Source of the DNA: an uncultured Bacteroidales bacterium
GTDB taxonomy: Bacteria; Bacteroidota; Bacteroidia; Bacteroidales; F082
NCBI GenBank assembly: GCA_947304185.1
Contig: CAMZAM010000006.1
Coordinates: 1 to 64,000 of the forward strand
Reading direction: 5' to 3'
DNA length: 64,000 bases
The translations under genes were made by a program, and so were the position numbers. The notes under the pieces are model-generated. The model was not told the origin of the DNA and made no database searches. It was given only the letters and a program-made list of their open reading frames with translations. The stretch's first letter is position 1, and each line of letters opens with the position of its first letter. This document shows, piece after piece, positions 1-8,707 of the stretch.

Positions 1-683
1 AGATGGGTCATTACATGACAGGCGCCTATGCTCTCAAAGCCTCGCAGGACCCTGACGTTCAGGCTGAGTTTTACAACTATTTCCCGCAGTACAACCTCAC
101 CGGAAATGTGGAAAACGATATCTATAATTACCTCATGATGAACGACCAGATTCCTGATTCGATGAAGGTTCCTGAGATGAAAGACGAAGACTACGTCAAC
201 TTCATGGTGTGGCACCGTGGTTTGGCTGTTCCGGCAGCCCGTAACCTCGACGATCCTGAGGTGCAGCGTGGTCGTGAGTTGTTCACCGAGATGGGTTGCG
301 CCTACTGCCACCGTCCTTCATGGGAGACCGGCGACGATGTGTTCACCGACCCTGCAGGATTCTTCACCACCGCTGACTCGAGATTGCCTCGTTATCCTCA
401 CCAGAAGATTTGGCCTTATAGCGACTACATCCAGCATAAGCTCCACATGGAGAACGATATACGCACTGGATGGTGCCGCACAACCCCTCTATGGGGCCGT
501 GGACTTTCGGCAATTTGCACAGGTTCAAGCGATCGTATGCACGACTGCCGCGCTCAAACAGTCATCGAGGCCATCATGTGGCACGGAAACCCACAGAGTG
601 ACGCACGCCGCACAGTGGAGAAATTCCGCGAACTGTCGAAAGCCGACAGAGATGCTGTCGTAAAATTTATTGAAGCGATTTGA
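1..683 (+). CDS. Di-haem oxidoreductase (DUF1111/DHOR family), C-terminal part
   Basis: The reading frame is open at the left edge, so the N-terminus lies outside the window; an in-frame ATG at position 3 is probably internal. About 227 residues remain of a family that is usually 400-500 long. A c-type haem site CAYCH lies near residues 99-103, followed by the family's C-terminal pattern: a PYSDY segment, TPLWGRGL, then MHDCRAQTVIEAIMWHG and a closing helix. The N-terminal haem site would be upstream. Members are exported periplasmic or surface di-haem proteins of the peroxidase-like 'thiol oxidoreductase' group. The true substrate is unknown. The cytochrome c assembly gene directly downstream fits, since this protein needs covalent haem attachment. 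Confidence 0.85.
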   Translation, partial: MGHYMTGAYALKASQDPDVQAEFYNYFPQYNLTGNVENDIYNYLMMNDQIPDSMKVPEMKDEDYVNFMVWHRGLAVPAARNLDDPEVQRGRELFTEMGCAYCHRPSWETGDDVFTDPAGFFTTADSRLPRYPHQKIWPYSDYIQHKLHMENDIRTGWCRTTPLWGRGLSAICTGSSDRMHDCRAQTVIEAIMWHGNPQSDARRTVEKFRELSKADRDAVVKFIEAI

Positions 684-707
684 ATTTAGTTAATAATAAT
701 GACGATT

Positions 708-735
708 GTAGAGACGTGCCATGGCGCGTCTCTAC
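708..735. repeat. Dispersed palindrome, GTAGAGACG...CGTCTCTAC family
   Basis: A 28-bp near-perfect palindrome has 9-bp outer arms GTAGAGACG and CGTCTCTAC around a GCCATGGC core. A second member with the same arms lies at 29540-29568, and a diverged one at 39736-39753. It separates the cytochrome gene from the cytochrome assembly gene and could act as a terminator or processing hairpin. Confidence 0.8.
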
Positions 736-749
736 ATTAAAATTTGAAA

Positions 750-2795
750 ATGAAAAACAACAAAATATCCCTCGCAATCTGGATTATCACAATTATCACA
801 TTGATAATCAGTACATTAGTTAAGACGCCATTTTACGACAAATGGTGGTTCGTGGCACTGCTTTTTGTGTCCGCAGCGATGTTTCTTATTAATATATTTA
901 AAGCAAAAATCTGGAAAAGTCCAGCTGTTCTCGGGGTTCACGTTTCAGTCTTGCTGATACTTCTCGGAGGCTTCCTTACTTTTACCACAAGCCAAAACGG
1001 GAATATGCATCTGACTGAAAATGAGTCTGTTAATACCTTTTTAGTTGGTGAAAACCAAGTCCAAATGCCATTTTATGTAAAACTGAAAAAATTTGATGTC
1101 GTCTATTATCCAGGCACCATGTCGCACGCCGATTACGTATCGTATGTAGAGATTTCCGATAACGACAACATCCTCAAAGAAGATAAAATCTCGATGAATA
1201 ACATCATGAAATACAACAGCTTCCGTTTCTTCAACGAAGATTTCGACGAAGACTTGAAAGGCTGTACCCTCACAGTCCAACACGATCCTTGGGGCATACT
1301 TGTCACCTATATAGGATATATTTTACTGATAATCTCAATGCTCGTTATTTTTGTTAAAAAATTAACGAAAAAATCTGCCTCTAAATCAATACGAGGTGTT
1401 TTTATCTTATTGATAATGATGATAGGTTCTGTTGCCAACGCTGGTGAGCTCAAGACTTTACCCAAAGAGGTGGCCGCGGAGTTGGGCGATATTTACATAT
1501 ACAACAGCGGCAGAATCGCCCCGATGCAGACCTTTGCGAAAGATTTTGCCTGCAAGCTGTACGGTAAACCTACTTACCAAGGCTACACCTCTGAGCAGGT
1601 CCTTGCCGGCTGGATGTTCTACCCGACATATTGGAAAGGCACTGAGCGTCAAGTTAGTAAGCGCGACGAGATAAAACATTTAGTCGAGTCGTTCCAGACG
1701 GGTGCGATGACGAAAATCTTCCCTTGCCAGATGCCTGACGGCACCGTGAAATGGTTCAGTCCTAACGACAACCTTCCGGAAAACCTGAGCGAAGAAGAGT
1801 GGGTGTTTATCAGAAAATCAATGAGTTACCTCAACGAACTCGTTGTTAAGCAAGACTATGTGACATTTGCAGTGACACTTCAAAAAATCAAAGTTTACCA
1901 GAAGAAAAACGCTGTCGCCGCTGATGGTACCACCTCATTACCATCGGATTTCCGCTTCAAAACGGAGAAAATATACAACGGTTGGTCGAAATACAATTAC
2001 GTGGCTTATTTATCGCTGTTTTTCGGAATAGTATTCTTTGTGTTTTACTGTGTGTTCACAGCTATCGGAAAACAAGCTCCAAAATCTATTGCAAATATCT
2101 CATTATCAATAAATTGGATTATCTTTGCCTTCTTGACATTTTTGATAATCTTACGTTGGATTGTGGCCGGTCATATTCCGTTGGCGAGAAGCGTCGAGAC
2201 CCAGCATTTCATGGCATGGGTGTCGTTGCTCATCGCGGGTATTATGGCCTTGAAACAAAACAGCAGAATCAACACCGTCGCTACCGGCTTGATCGTCAGC
2301 GGCTTGATGATGCTTGTCTCGGTTATGAGCTCGGCAAACCCGAAGATCACCCCTTTGATGCCGGTGCTCTCGTCGCCGTTGCTCGGACTGCATGTAGCAA
2401 TCATTATGGTAGCATACGCCTTGCTCGCCTTCATGTTAATCAACGGCTTGGCGGCAGTGATTGTCAGGATATGCAACAAAAATGCGCAGCTTGAAATCGA
2501 GCGTATGGCTGAGGTGTCGCGTGGCTTGCTTTTCCCTGCTGTGATGTGCCTCGCCTTCGGCATTATAATTGGCTCGGTGTGGGCAAACATCTCATGGGGT
2601 AACTATTGGGCCTGGGACCCGAAAGAGACATGGTCACTTATAACGCTGATGATTTATGCCACGGCGCTGTTCAAATACATGGCCCCAGGCTTGCAGAAAC
2701 CTCTTAATTTCCACATTTTCAATATCTTAGCCTTCTTAAGCGTACTCATGACCTACTTCGGTGTAAATCTTCTTGGCGGAATGCACGCATATTGA
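750..2795 (+). CDS. ccsBA: Cytochrome c biogenesis protein CcsBA (fused ResB-CcsA, system II)
   Basis: Inner-membrane protein of 681 residues that moves haem outward and attaches it to apocytochrome c. The N-terminal half is ResB-like: membrane segments near residues 10-85 with a GVHVS histidine, then a periplasmic stretch. The C-terminal half is CcsA-like, with several membrane helices, the conserved histidine in GLHVAII, and the tryptophan-rich haem-handling motif WGNYWAWDPKETWSLIT from about residue 616. A late FHIF histidine precedes the last helix. A TTG six bases upstream is in frame, but ATG 750 is preferred. The gene lies just downstream of a di-haem protein, a likely client. Such ResB-CcsA fusions are known in Bacteroidota. 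Confidence 0.92.
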   Translation: MKNNKISLAIWIITIITLIISTLVKTPFYDKWWFVALLFVSAAMFLINIFKAKIWKSPAVLGVHVSVLLILLGGFLTFTTSQNGNMHLTENESVNTFLVGENQVQMPFYVKLKKFDVVYYPGTMSHADYVSYVEISDNDNILKEDKISMNNIMKYNSFRFFNEDFDEDLKGCTLTVQHDPWGILVTYIGYILLIISMLVIFVKKLTKKSASKSIRGVFILLIMMIGSVANAGELKTLPKEVAAELGDIYIYNSGRIAPMQTFAKDFACKLYGKPTYQGYTSEQVLAGWMFYPTYWKGTERQVSKRDEIKHLVESFQTGAMTKIFPCQMPDGTVKWFSPNDNLPENLSEEEWVFIRKSMSYLNELVVKQDYVTFAVTLQKIKVYQKKNAVAADGTTSLPSDFRFKTEKIYNGWSKYNYVAYLSLFFGIVFFVFYCVFTAIGKQAPKSIANISLSINWIIFAFLTFLIILRWIVAGHIPLARSVETQHFMAWVSLLIAGIMALKQNSRINTVATGLIVSGLMMLVSVMSSANPKITPLMPVLSSPLLGLHVAIIMVAYALLAFMLINGLAAVIVRICNKNAQLEIERMAEVSRGLLFPAVMCLAFGIIIGSVWANISWGNYWAWDPKETWSLITLMIYATALFKYMAPGLQKPLNFHIFNILAFLSVLMTYFGVNLLGGMHAY

Positions 2796-2806
2796 TAATT
2801 TTTTTG

Positions 2807-2814
2807 TACCTTTG
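2807..2814 (+). promoter_or_regulatory. -7 box TACCTTTG of the riboswitch transcript
   Basis: This matches the Bacteroidota sigma consensus TAnnTTTG. It lies 12 bases after the ccsBA stop and just before the cobalamin riboswitch, so transcription should start close to 2820. Confidence 0.75.
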
Positions 2815-2815
2815 C

Positions 2816-2957
2816 AGCCGCATTGGAAAAGGGAATGCCGTGCAAATCGGCAACAGTACCCGCTGCTGTAAGCCCGCATAACGGCCTGTCAATCAAGCCA
2901 CTGTCGAAAGATGGGAAGGCGACAGGCTCGGGCGAGTCAGAAGACCTTGCCAGGCAA
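2816..2957 (+). promoter_or_regulatory. Cobalamin (vitamin B12) riboswitch
   Basis: Class features appear in the expected order: GGGAATGCCGTGCAAATCGG near 2831, then CAACAGTACCCGCTGCTGTAA, the AAGCCACTG segment at 2895-2903, GATGGGAAGG at 2910-2919, and a B12 box GAGTCAGAAGACCTTGCC at 2934-2951. The aptamer begins just after a -7 box and ends about 40 bases before the ATG at 2996. In Bacteroidota this RNA normally lowers expression of corrinoid uptake genes when cobalamin is plentiful. Here the downstream gene encodes a secreted DUF4465 protein rather than a TonB receptor. Confidence 0.93.
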
Positions 2958-2995
2958 CATAGTTAAATTTATTTCGGGATTAAAATTAAATTATC

Positions 2996-5899
2996 ATGAA
3001 AAAGTGTTTCTTCTTAACACTGTCGCTTCTATTTGCGACAATTGTAAATGCCCAATTATCAGGTACTTACAGCATTAGCAGTAATTCTTCCTCAAACCCA
3101 GACTACACCTCGTTGAGTGCTGCAGCAACGGCTTTGCAAGCTGGCGTTTCTGGACAGGTGATTTTTGAAATCGCCCCAGGAACGTATGAGGAATACGTAA
3201 CAATCAACCAAGTCGGTGGAGCATCGGCTACCAATCGCGTTATCTTCAGAGGCATGGGCGCTGATAATCAGCAAGTTGTAATAACCAGCAACGCCGGTTA
3301 CACCGACAACAGCACTCTCAAACTCAATGGTGCCGACTACGTAACATTCGAGAATATGACGGTGACGACGACATCGACAGCCAAAGCGCGTTTGTTGGTA
3401 TTCGACGGCCAATGCGACTATGATCGTTTCGAAAATGTGCGTTTCGTGGGCGTGGAAGTAGCTTCAAATTCAAGCGATAACGACAAAAACCTCGTTCACA
3501 TGAACAACGGCGATGGCATCGTTGACCACGACACACAGTTTGTCGGATGCCAGTTCATAAACGGATGTATCGCTCTTTATCTGCAAGGAAAGAACATGAC
3601 GTTGTTCAACGAAGGTGTGCTCATAGAAGACTGCACCTTTGAAAACCAACAGTTTAAGTCGATTTATCTCACATTTTACCATAATATCGTGCTTAGTGGC
3701 AACACCATCGTCAATGCCAACGACTTCAAGACCGACTACAACGCTATCGACATTTTTCAATGCTACAACGGTGCCATCATCGAGAAAAACGTGATGAACG
3801 TGACTCGCACAACGGCTTATACTACAGTGTTTAGAATCCGTCCGCTGGTTGGAACTGCTGATAATCATGTAATCATCAGAAACAATATCGTCAACCTTCA
3901 GGCCAATTCGAGCAGTTATGCTTTCGCCATCGACTACAACGACTGCGCATATATAGATTTCGCGCACAACACGCTGAAATGCACAGGAACAGGCGAAAAC
4001 ATCAATATTTTTGTACAGAAAAACGGTACAAACTTCAACTTTTACAACAATTTGCTTGTAAATGAGACCAACGGTTATGTCTTCCGTTTTAACAACGATG
4101 TTGACAGCCGTGTTTGCGACTATAACAGGATTCAGTATTCAGGTACAAAACTCGGTCGTTTCACCAGCACCGACTGCGCCACGCTGGCCGACTGGACAGC
4201 GGCATCAGGTTTCGATGCACATTCAACAATGTGTACACCTAACTTTGTAGGTACCAACGATTTACACATTACTGATGCAACAAATTTGACAGTTGCAAAT
4301 CCTCTTTCATATGTCACTACCGACATCGACGACCAGAGCCGTTCAATGACAACACCTTGCGCTGGCGCCGACGAGTTTGCAAGCGGCACCAACCTGCCTC
4401 CAGTCGTAGCAAATCCTGTTAGTAACATCACTTTCGAGACTTATCCGGCAAGCCAGACCGTGAACTTAAACAACACTTTCAACGACCCTGACGATCCGAA
4501 TGAAAATATAGTCATCACAGTGGCTTCGAACAGCAACTCAACGCTCGTTTCGGCTGTTTTGAACAACAGAACTTTAACCGTGACACGTCTTGTGGCAACA
4601 GGAGGAACGGCGACTATCACGCTCAATGCGGAGAGTGCCGGACAGTCGGTGCAGACCTCGTTTTCGGTGGAGTGCGTTGCTGAAGACCTGCCGCCTGTAG
4701 TGGCGAACCAGCTGGCTCCAATCAGCTTCACAGAATACCCACAGACGTTGGCTTTCGACCTCAGCAACACCTTCGATGACCCTGACAATAACAACGACTT
4801 CATAGAAATCAGCGTGCAAAGCTGTCCGTCGGAAATTACAGCAACAATCGATGAGGAAGATGTGCTTACAGTCAGCAGGACGACATCTAACGCATTTACC
4901 AACAAGACTTTAGTCATCCGTGCCACCAGCAACGGAAAACATGTTGACATGAATGTCAGCGTATCGGGTAACGAAGTCTCAGTGACAATCGGAACCGCCA
5001 CTTTCGACGATGTCGTTTTGGGTTCAGGAGGCTACTGGGTCGGCGAAGAAGGTGAAAATGAAATCTTCAGCGGCGGCTGGATGTTTACCAACTATTATTC
5101 ATCGTATTTCTGGGGCGGATTCACTGCCTCTAACCATACCGATTTAACTCAGACTGGCTTGAATGCTCAGTACACCGCGGTTACAGCTGAAGGTTACGAC
5201 GGTTCATCACAATATGGCGTGGCCTACACTTTCGGTGCTCAGACCGACGTCTATGCCTCTGACGGTCAAGAACATACAGTAACAGGATGCTATGTGACAA
5301 ACAATCTCTGGGCTTATCAGAGCGTAGTCAATGGCGACTCTTACTGTACTCCTTTCGGCGGCACAACAGGTAACGATCCCGACTGGTTCAAACTTACCGC
5401 TACAGGTAAAAACGCAACTGGTCAGACGGTAGGAACACTCGATTTCTATCTCGCTGACTATCGTTTTGCAAATAACGAAGAAGACTATGTCGTCGACACA
5501 TGGGAATGGTTTGACCTCAGCCCTCTCGGTGCCGTTCACACCATCTCGTTCAGTCTTTCTTCGACTAAAGGTGACCAATATGGCATGCTCACGCCTGCTT
5601 ATTTCTGCATCGATAACTTCAACGGCGAGGGTCCGACACCTCCAAATCCGCCACAAGGTCTGTCGGAAAATGAATTATTGAATATTGCGATTTACCCGAA
5701 TCCTGCACATGATTTTATTCGTGTGGAGACACAATTAATCGCGTCTGTACAACGTGTTGAAATATATGGCATTACCGGACAAATGATGCTATCTACAACA
5801 GATACTGAAATCAATATAGGTGAATTGCCGGAAGGCGTTTATTTTGTTGCAGTTTTCACTGATAATCAGAAATTTGTTGAAAGAATTGTAATAAAATAG
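2996..5899 (+). CDS. T9SS-exported surface protein with beta-helix, two Ig-like repeats and DUF4465 domain; candidate corrinoid binder
   Basis: Protein of 967 residues. A signal peptide ends near residue 19 (IVNA|Q). Residues about 30-460 look like a right-handed parallel beta-helix of the pectate-lyase type. Two Ig-like repeats of about 99 residues both begin with LPPVVAN (near 465 and 564). Residues about 665-878 form a DUF4465 domain, recognised from TFDDV, SGGWMF, NDPDWFKL, DFYLADYR and the closing CIDNF. The last 79 residues are a type A T9SS sorting domain (YPNPAHDF near 900, VYFV). A cobalamin riboswitch sits directly upstream. From memory, DUF4465 occurs in Bacteroides surface lipoproteins implicated in B12 capture (BtuH). 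Corrinoid binding is therefore my inference; no ligand residues can be assigned by eye. Confidence 0.85.
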   Translation: MKKCFFLTLSLLFATIVNAQLSGTYSISSNSSSNPDYTSLSAAATALQAGVSGQVIFEIAPGTYEEYVTINQVGGASATNRVIFRGMGADNQQVVITSNAGYTDNSTLKLNGADYVTFENMTVTTTSTAKARLLVFDGQCDYDRFENVRFVGVEVASNSSDNDKNLVHMNNGDGIVDHDTQFVGCQFINGCIALYLQGKNMTLFNEGVLIEDCTFENQQFKSIYLTFYHNIVLSGNTIVNANDFKTDYNAIDIFQCYNGAIIEKNVMNVTRTTAYTTVFRIRPLVGTADNHVIIRNNIVNLQANSSSYAFAIDYNDCAYIDFAHNTLKCTGTGENINIFVQKNGTNFNFYNNLLVNETNGYVFRFNNDVDSRVCDYNRIQYSGTKLGRFTSTDCATLADWTAASGFDAHSTMCTPNFVGTNDLHITDATNLTVANPLSYVTTDIDDQSRSMTTPCAGADEFASGTNLPPVVANPVSNITFETYPASQTVNLNNTFNDPDDPNENIVITVASNSNSTLVSAVLNNRTLTVTRLVATGGTATITLNAESAGQSVQTSFSVECVAEDLPPVVANQLAPISFTEYPQTLAFDLSNTFDDPDNNNDFIEISVQSCPSEITATIDEEDVLTVSRTTSNAFTNKTLVIRATSNGKHVDMNVSVSGNEVSVTIGTATFDDVVLGSGGYWVGEEGENEIFSGGWMFTNYYSSYFWGGFTASNHTDLTQTGLNAQYTAVTAEGYDGSSQYGVAYTFGAQTDVYASDGQEHTVTGCYVTNNLWAYQSVVNGDSYCTPFGGTTGNDPDWFKLTATGKNATGQTVGTLDFYLADYRFANNEEDYVVDTWEWFDLSPLGAVHTISFSLSSTKGDQYGMLTPAYFCIDNFNGEGPTPPNPPQGLSENELLNIAIYPNPAHDFIRVETQLIASVQRVEIYGITGQMMLSTTDTEINIGELPEGVYFVAVFTDNQKFVERIVIK

Positions 5900-5904
5900 T
5901 CGCC

Positions 5905-7218
5905 ATGAGAAAGCAATATCAAGCAGTTACAGCGGCCGAGGCCGTAAAAGTAATAAAATCGGGCGACCATGTTCATATCAGCTCAGTATCCAATGTGCCG
6001 CAATGTCTGGTGAAGGCGCTCTGCGACCGAGGCCGCGCCGGTGAGTTGAAAAATGTGTACATCCATCATCTTCACACTGAGGGCGCTGCCCCTTACGTCA
6101 ACCCTGAATTTGAAGGTATTTTCCAGCATAATGCCTTCTTCGTGGGCGCCAATGTTCGCGAGAGTGTGCAGAAAGGGTTAGCCGACTATATCCCAGTATT
6201 TCTTGGTGAAACCTCAAAATTATATCGTGAACGATATATTAAATGTAATGTGGCTATGATCCAGGTGTGTCCGCCTGATAAGTTCGGTTACGTGTCGTTG
6301 GGTTCATCTGTTGACGCCACTTTGGCAGCCATGGAGAGTGCCGAGTTCGTTATCGCAGTTGTCAACAAACACGTGCCACGTACCTTCGGCGATGCCTTGG
6401 TACATATCAGCAGAATCAACGTGTTCGTCGAAGACGACACCCCTCTGCTCACCGTCGACATGCCTGAGCCTAACGAGGTGGAGAAAACCATCGGACGTTA
6501 TTGTGCCGAGCTCATCGAAGACGGCGCCTGCCTCCAGATGGGCATCGGTTCGATACCGAACGCCATCCTGTCGTGCCTCCATAACCACAAAAACATTGGC
6601 ATCCACACCGAGATGTTCTCCGACGGTATACTGCCGTTAGTGAAAAAAGGCGTCATCACAGGTGAAAACAAGAAACTCGACAAAGGTAAGATCGTCTCCA
6701 CCTTCGTGATGGGTTCGAAGAAAATATATGACTTTATCGACAGCAACCACGAGGTGGTCATGAAAGACGTGGAGTACACCAACGATCCGTTTATCATAGC
6801 GCAGCAGCCTAAGATGACGTCAATCAACTCGGCCATCCAAGTCGATTTGTCGGGACAGGTATGTGCCGACTCTCTCGGCGACAAGATTTACTCGGGTGTA
6901 GGCGGTCAGATTGACTTTGTGTACGGTGCCTCGCGCTCCAAGGGCGGAAAGGCCATCATCGCCATGCCCTCGACCACCAGAAAAGGCATCAACAAGATTG
7001 TGCCGGCTCTGGATCTGGGCTCTGGCGCTGTCACCACGCGTAATCATATCCACTGGTTTATCACTGAATACGGTGCGGTGAACCTCTACGGCCGTTCGCT
7101 GCAGGAGCGCGCCAAGCTCATCATCTCCGTCGCTCATCCGAAATACCAGGAGGAGCTCGATGAGGCGGCATTCAAGCGCTTTGGTCCACATTATCATTAT
7201 ATTTGCAAAAACTTATAA
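5905..7218 (+). CDS. CoA-transferase of the acetyl-CoA hydrolase/4-hydroxybutyrate CoA-transferase family
   Basis: Cytoplasmic enzyme of 437 residues, full length for the family. It exchanges CoA between an acyl-CoA and a carboxylate. Glu236 in GIHTEMFSDG matches the position of the catalytic glutamate that forms the glutamyl-CoA intermediate in AbfT-type enzymes. The substrate-loop pattern SGVGGQIDFVYGASRS is near residue 331. Acetate, butyrate, propionate, succinate and 4-hydroxybutyrate partners cannot be told apart from sequence alone. The ATG lies five bases after the DUF4465 gene stop, so it is probably cotranscribed and also under the B12 riboswitch. A link to the B12-dependent succinate-propionate route would make sense but is only an inference. 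Confidence 0.88.
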   Translation: MRKQYQAVTAAEAVKVIKSGDHVHISSVSNVPQCLVKALCDRGRAGELKNVYIHHLHTEGAAPYVNPEFEGIFQHNAFFVGANVRESVQKGLADYIPVFLGETSKLYRERYIKCNVAMIQVCPPDKFGYVSLGSSVDATLAAMESAEFVIAVVNKHVPRTFGDALVHISRINVFVEDDTPLLTVDMPEPNEVEKTIGRYCAELIEDGACLQMGIGSIPNAILSCLHNHKNIGIHTEMFSDGILPLVKKGVITGENKKLDKGKIVSTFVMGSKKIYDFIDSNHEVVMKDVEYTNDPFIIAQQPKMTSINSAIQVDLSGQVCADSLGDKIYSGVGGQIDFVYGASRSKGGKAIIAMPSTTRKGINKIVPALDLGSGAVTTRNHIHWFITEYGAVNLYGRSLQERAKLIISVAHPKYQEELDEAAFKRFGPHYHYICKNL

Positions 7219-7266
7219 TGATTACCAACAATTGTTAACTATTAGTAATTATCAATTAAACAAGGA

Positions 7267-7860
7267 ATGTTAGGACATATCAATTTCATTGAGATCTTCG
7301 GCGCCTTCTTCGTGATGGCCGCCATTATCGATATTTTTGGGTCGATACCTATTTTTGTGAGCATGAGGGAACAGAACAAAGTCATCAAGGCGGGTCAAGC
7401 CTGCCTTGTGGCTTTGGGCTTGTTTTTGGCGTTTTTCTTCGCCGGCGACGGGTTGTTGAGGCTCTTCGGCATCGACTCGGCCTCGTTTGCAGTAGCAGGC
7501 TCATTTGTGCTCTTCGTGCTAGCCGTCGAGATGATTTTAGGTCGCGAGATCATTAAAAACGAGAACAACAGTGGTGGAGCGAGTATAGTGCCGGTGGCAT
7601 TTCCACTCATCGCTGGTCCGGGCGCGCTGACAGGTCTGCTGTCGCTGCGTGCCGACTACGGAATCATCAACATCCTGATAGGATTGCTGCTGAATATCGC
7701 CCTCGATTATGTGGTGATTCGACATCTCGACAAGATTCAGAAGCTGTTAGGACAGAATCTAATCTTTATCCTAAGAAAATTCTTCGGCGTGATATTGCTA
7801 GCGATAGCCGTAAATATGTTTGTCAACAACATTATGGTGATTATTGCAAAAGTTCATTAG
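7267..7860 (+). CDS. MarC family integral membrane protein
   Basis: A 197-residue hydrophobic protein with six predicted membrane segments and the MarC (UPF0056) signatures GSIPIFVSM near residue 26 and AGPGALTGLLSL near residue 117. Length and pattern are normal for the family, whose function is still unsettled; a transporter-like fold is assumed. It starts 48 bases after the CoA-transferase stop. It may belong to the same transcript, although no clear promoter or terminator is visible in the short gap. Its stop codon directly abuts the stop of the oppositely oriented gene at 7861. Confidence 0.88.
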   Translation: MLGHINFIEIFGAFFVMAAIIDIFGSIPIFVSMREQNKVIKAGQACLVALGLFLAFFFAGDGLLRLFGIDSASFAVAGSFVLFVLAVEMILGREIIKNENNSGGASIVPVAFPLIAGPGALTGLLSLRADYGIINILIGLLLNIALDYVVIRHLDKIQKLLGQNLIFILRKFFGVILLAIAVNMFVNNIMVIIAKVH

Positions 7861-8586
7861 CTATTGATAATCAATATAATACTGTAATTTTGGATTGATT
7901 GCATCACCAACAACATTTGTCAGTTGCTCCCACGATGTGATCAATCCTTTTTGTTCACGGTAGTTTACGATTTTCTTTACATCGTCGTATTCGAGATAAG
8001 GATGTTTTAATAACGTTTTAAACTCATCGTTATTGATTTTCAATTGGTTAGGGATGAAAGAAAGGCCAATCTCTACATGATTTTTAATCTCATCGTAGCG
8101 TGAGCTGTCCATGCGGTAAACCTCCAGCAACTGCTCGGCCTCGCAGTATCCACCCAGTTTTATGCGGTATTCCACAATTCTTTTTGCGAATGCTGACCCG
8201 ATTCCTGGCAGTTGCTTCAACTGCGTGGTGTCGGCAGTGTTGAGATCTACGACCGTCATTTCGACAATAGGGACATGGTGTGATGGCTTGTCATTCCGAG
8301 CGTAGCGAGGAATCTCATTATGATGAGGTTTGTCTTTTTTAGTAGGTTTTTCAATTGTTTTTACCTTGGCCTTCTCCACGGAATCCGCTTTTCTTACTGA
8401 ATCCAAAACAGCCTCTCTTCTTGCAATTATCGAATCCAAATCATGCTTGAAATAATCCTTTTTTGGAGGATTGTTGATAAGTAAATATTTGATAATCAAC
8501 GCTATAACTATCATTGAAACGATAGTTATGATAGCTATGCGCTCGCCACGCGAGAAGGTCATAAATCTCTTAAAATTGTCGGTCAT
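7861..8586 (-). CDS. Helix-hairpin-helix (ComEA-like) protein with N-terminal membrane anchor
   Basis: Protein of 241 residues. A single membrane helix at about residues 16-34 (IAIITIVSMIVIALIIKYLL) is followed by a charged linker. A ComEA-type helix-hairpin-helix domain near residues 113-172 carries DLNTADTTQLKQLPGIGSAFAKRIVEYR, with a second, weaker HhH unit towards the C-terminus. The family binds DNA non-specifically; ComEA itself acts in DNA uptake, but this protein could serve elsewhere in the envelope. Oddly, the linker contains HNEIPRYARND, the translation of a dispersed intergenic repeat (DNA about 8289-8318). The repeat appears to have entered the gene without breaking the frame. 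Confidence 0.85.
   Translation of the reverse strand: MTDNFKRFMTFSRGERIAIITIVSMIVIALIIKYLLINNPPKKDYFKHDLDSIIARREAVLDSVRKADSVEKAKVKTIEKPTKKDKPHHNEIPRYARNDKPSHHVPIVEMTVVDLNTADTTQLKQLPGIGSAFAKRIVEYRIKLGGYCEAEQLLEVYRMDSSRYDEIKNHVEIGLSFIPNQLKINNDEFKTLLKHPYLEYDDVKKIVNYREQKGLITSWEQLTNVVGDAINPKLQYYIDYQ
8289..8318. repeat. Dispersed repeat copy inside a coding region
   Basis: The + strand reads TCATTCCGAGCGTAGCGAGG followed by AATCTCA, a close relative of the ATTTCGA repeats between genes (for example 8607-8696). It lies in frame within the helix-hairpin-helix gene and encodes HNEIPRYARND in the low-complexity linker. Confidence 0.75.
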
Positions 8587-8606
8587 AATTTTAGTTTTGG
8601 TTTTTT

Positions 8607-8696
8607 CGTCATTTCGACCGACCGCAGGGAGCGGAGAAATCTCCTATACATGAGTCAGAGATTTCTCGATTCCGCTACGCTCCACTCGAAATGACG
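8607..8696. repeat. ATTTCGA-type long inverted repeat, copy 1
   Basis: Begins CGTCATTTCGACCGACCG and ends CTCGAAATGACG, with internal GGAGAAATCTC and GAGATTTCTCG arms that can pair. It fills the gap between the symporter gene's 3' end (8708) and the helix-hairpin-helix gene's start. Related elements are at 18672-18809, 41728-41779, 48059-48173 and 51787-51879. Confidence 0.85.
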
Positions 8697-8707
8697 AGAA
8701 GTGGAGA

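Noticed and set aside
4384-4980. LPPVVAN-starting repeats considered as a recent tandem duplication at the DNA level
   Set aside because: The two copies match as domains only; their DNA has diverged widely, so they are ordinary repeated Ig-like domains.
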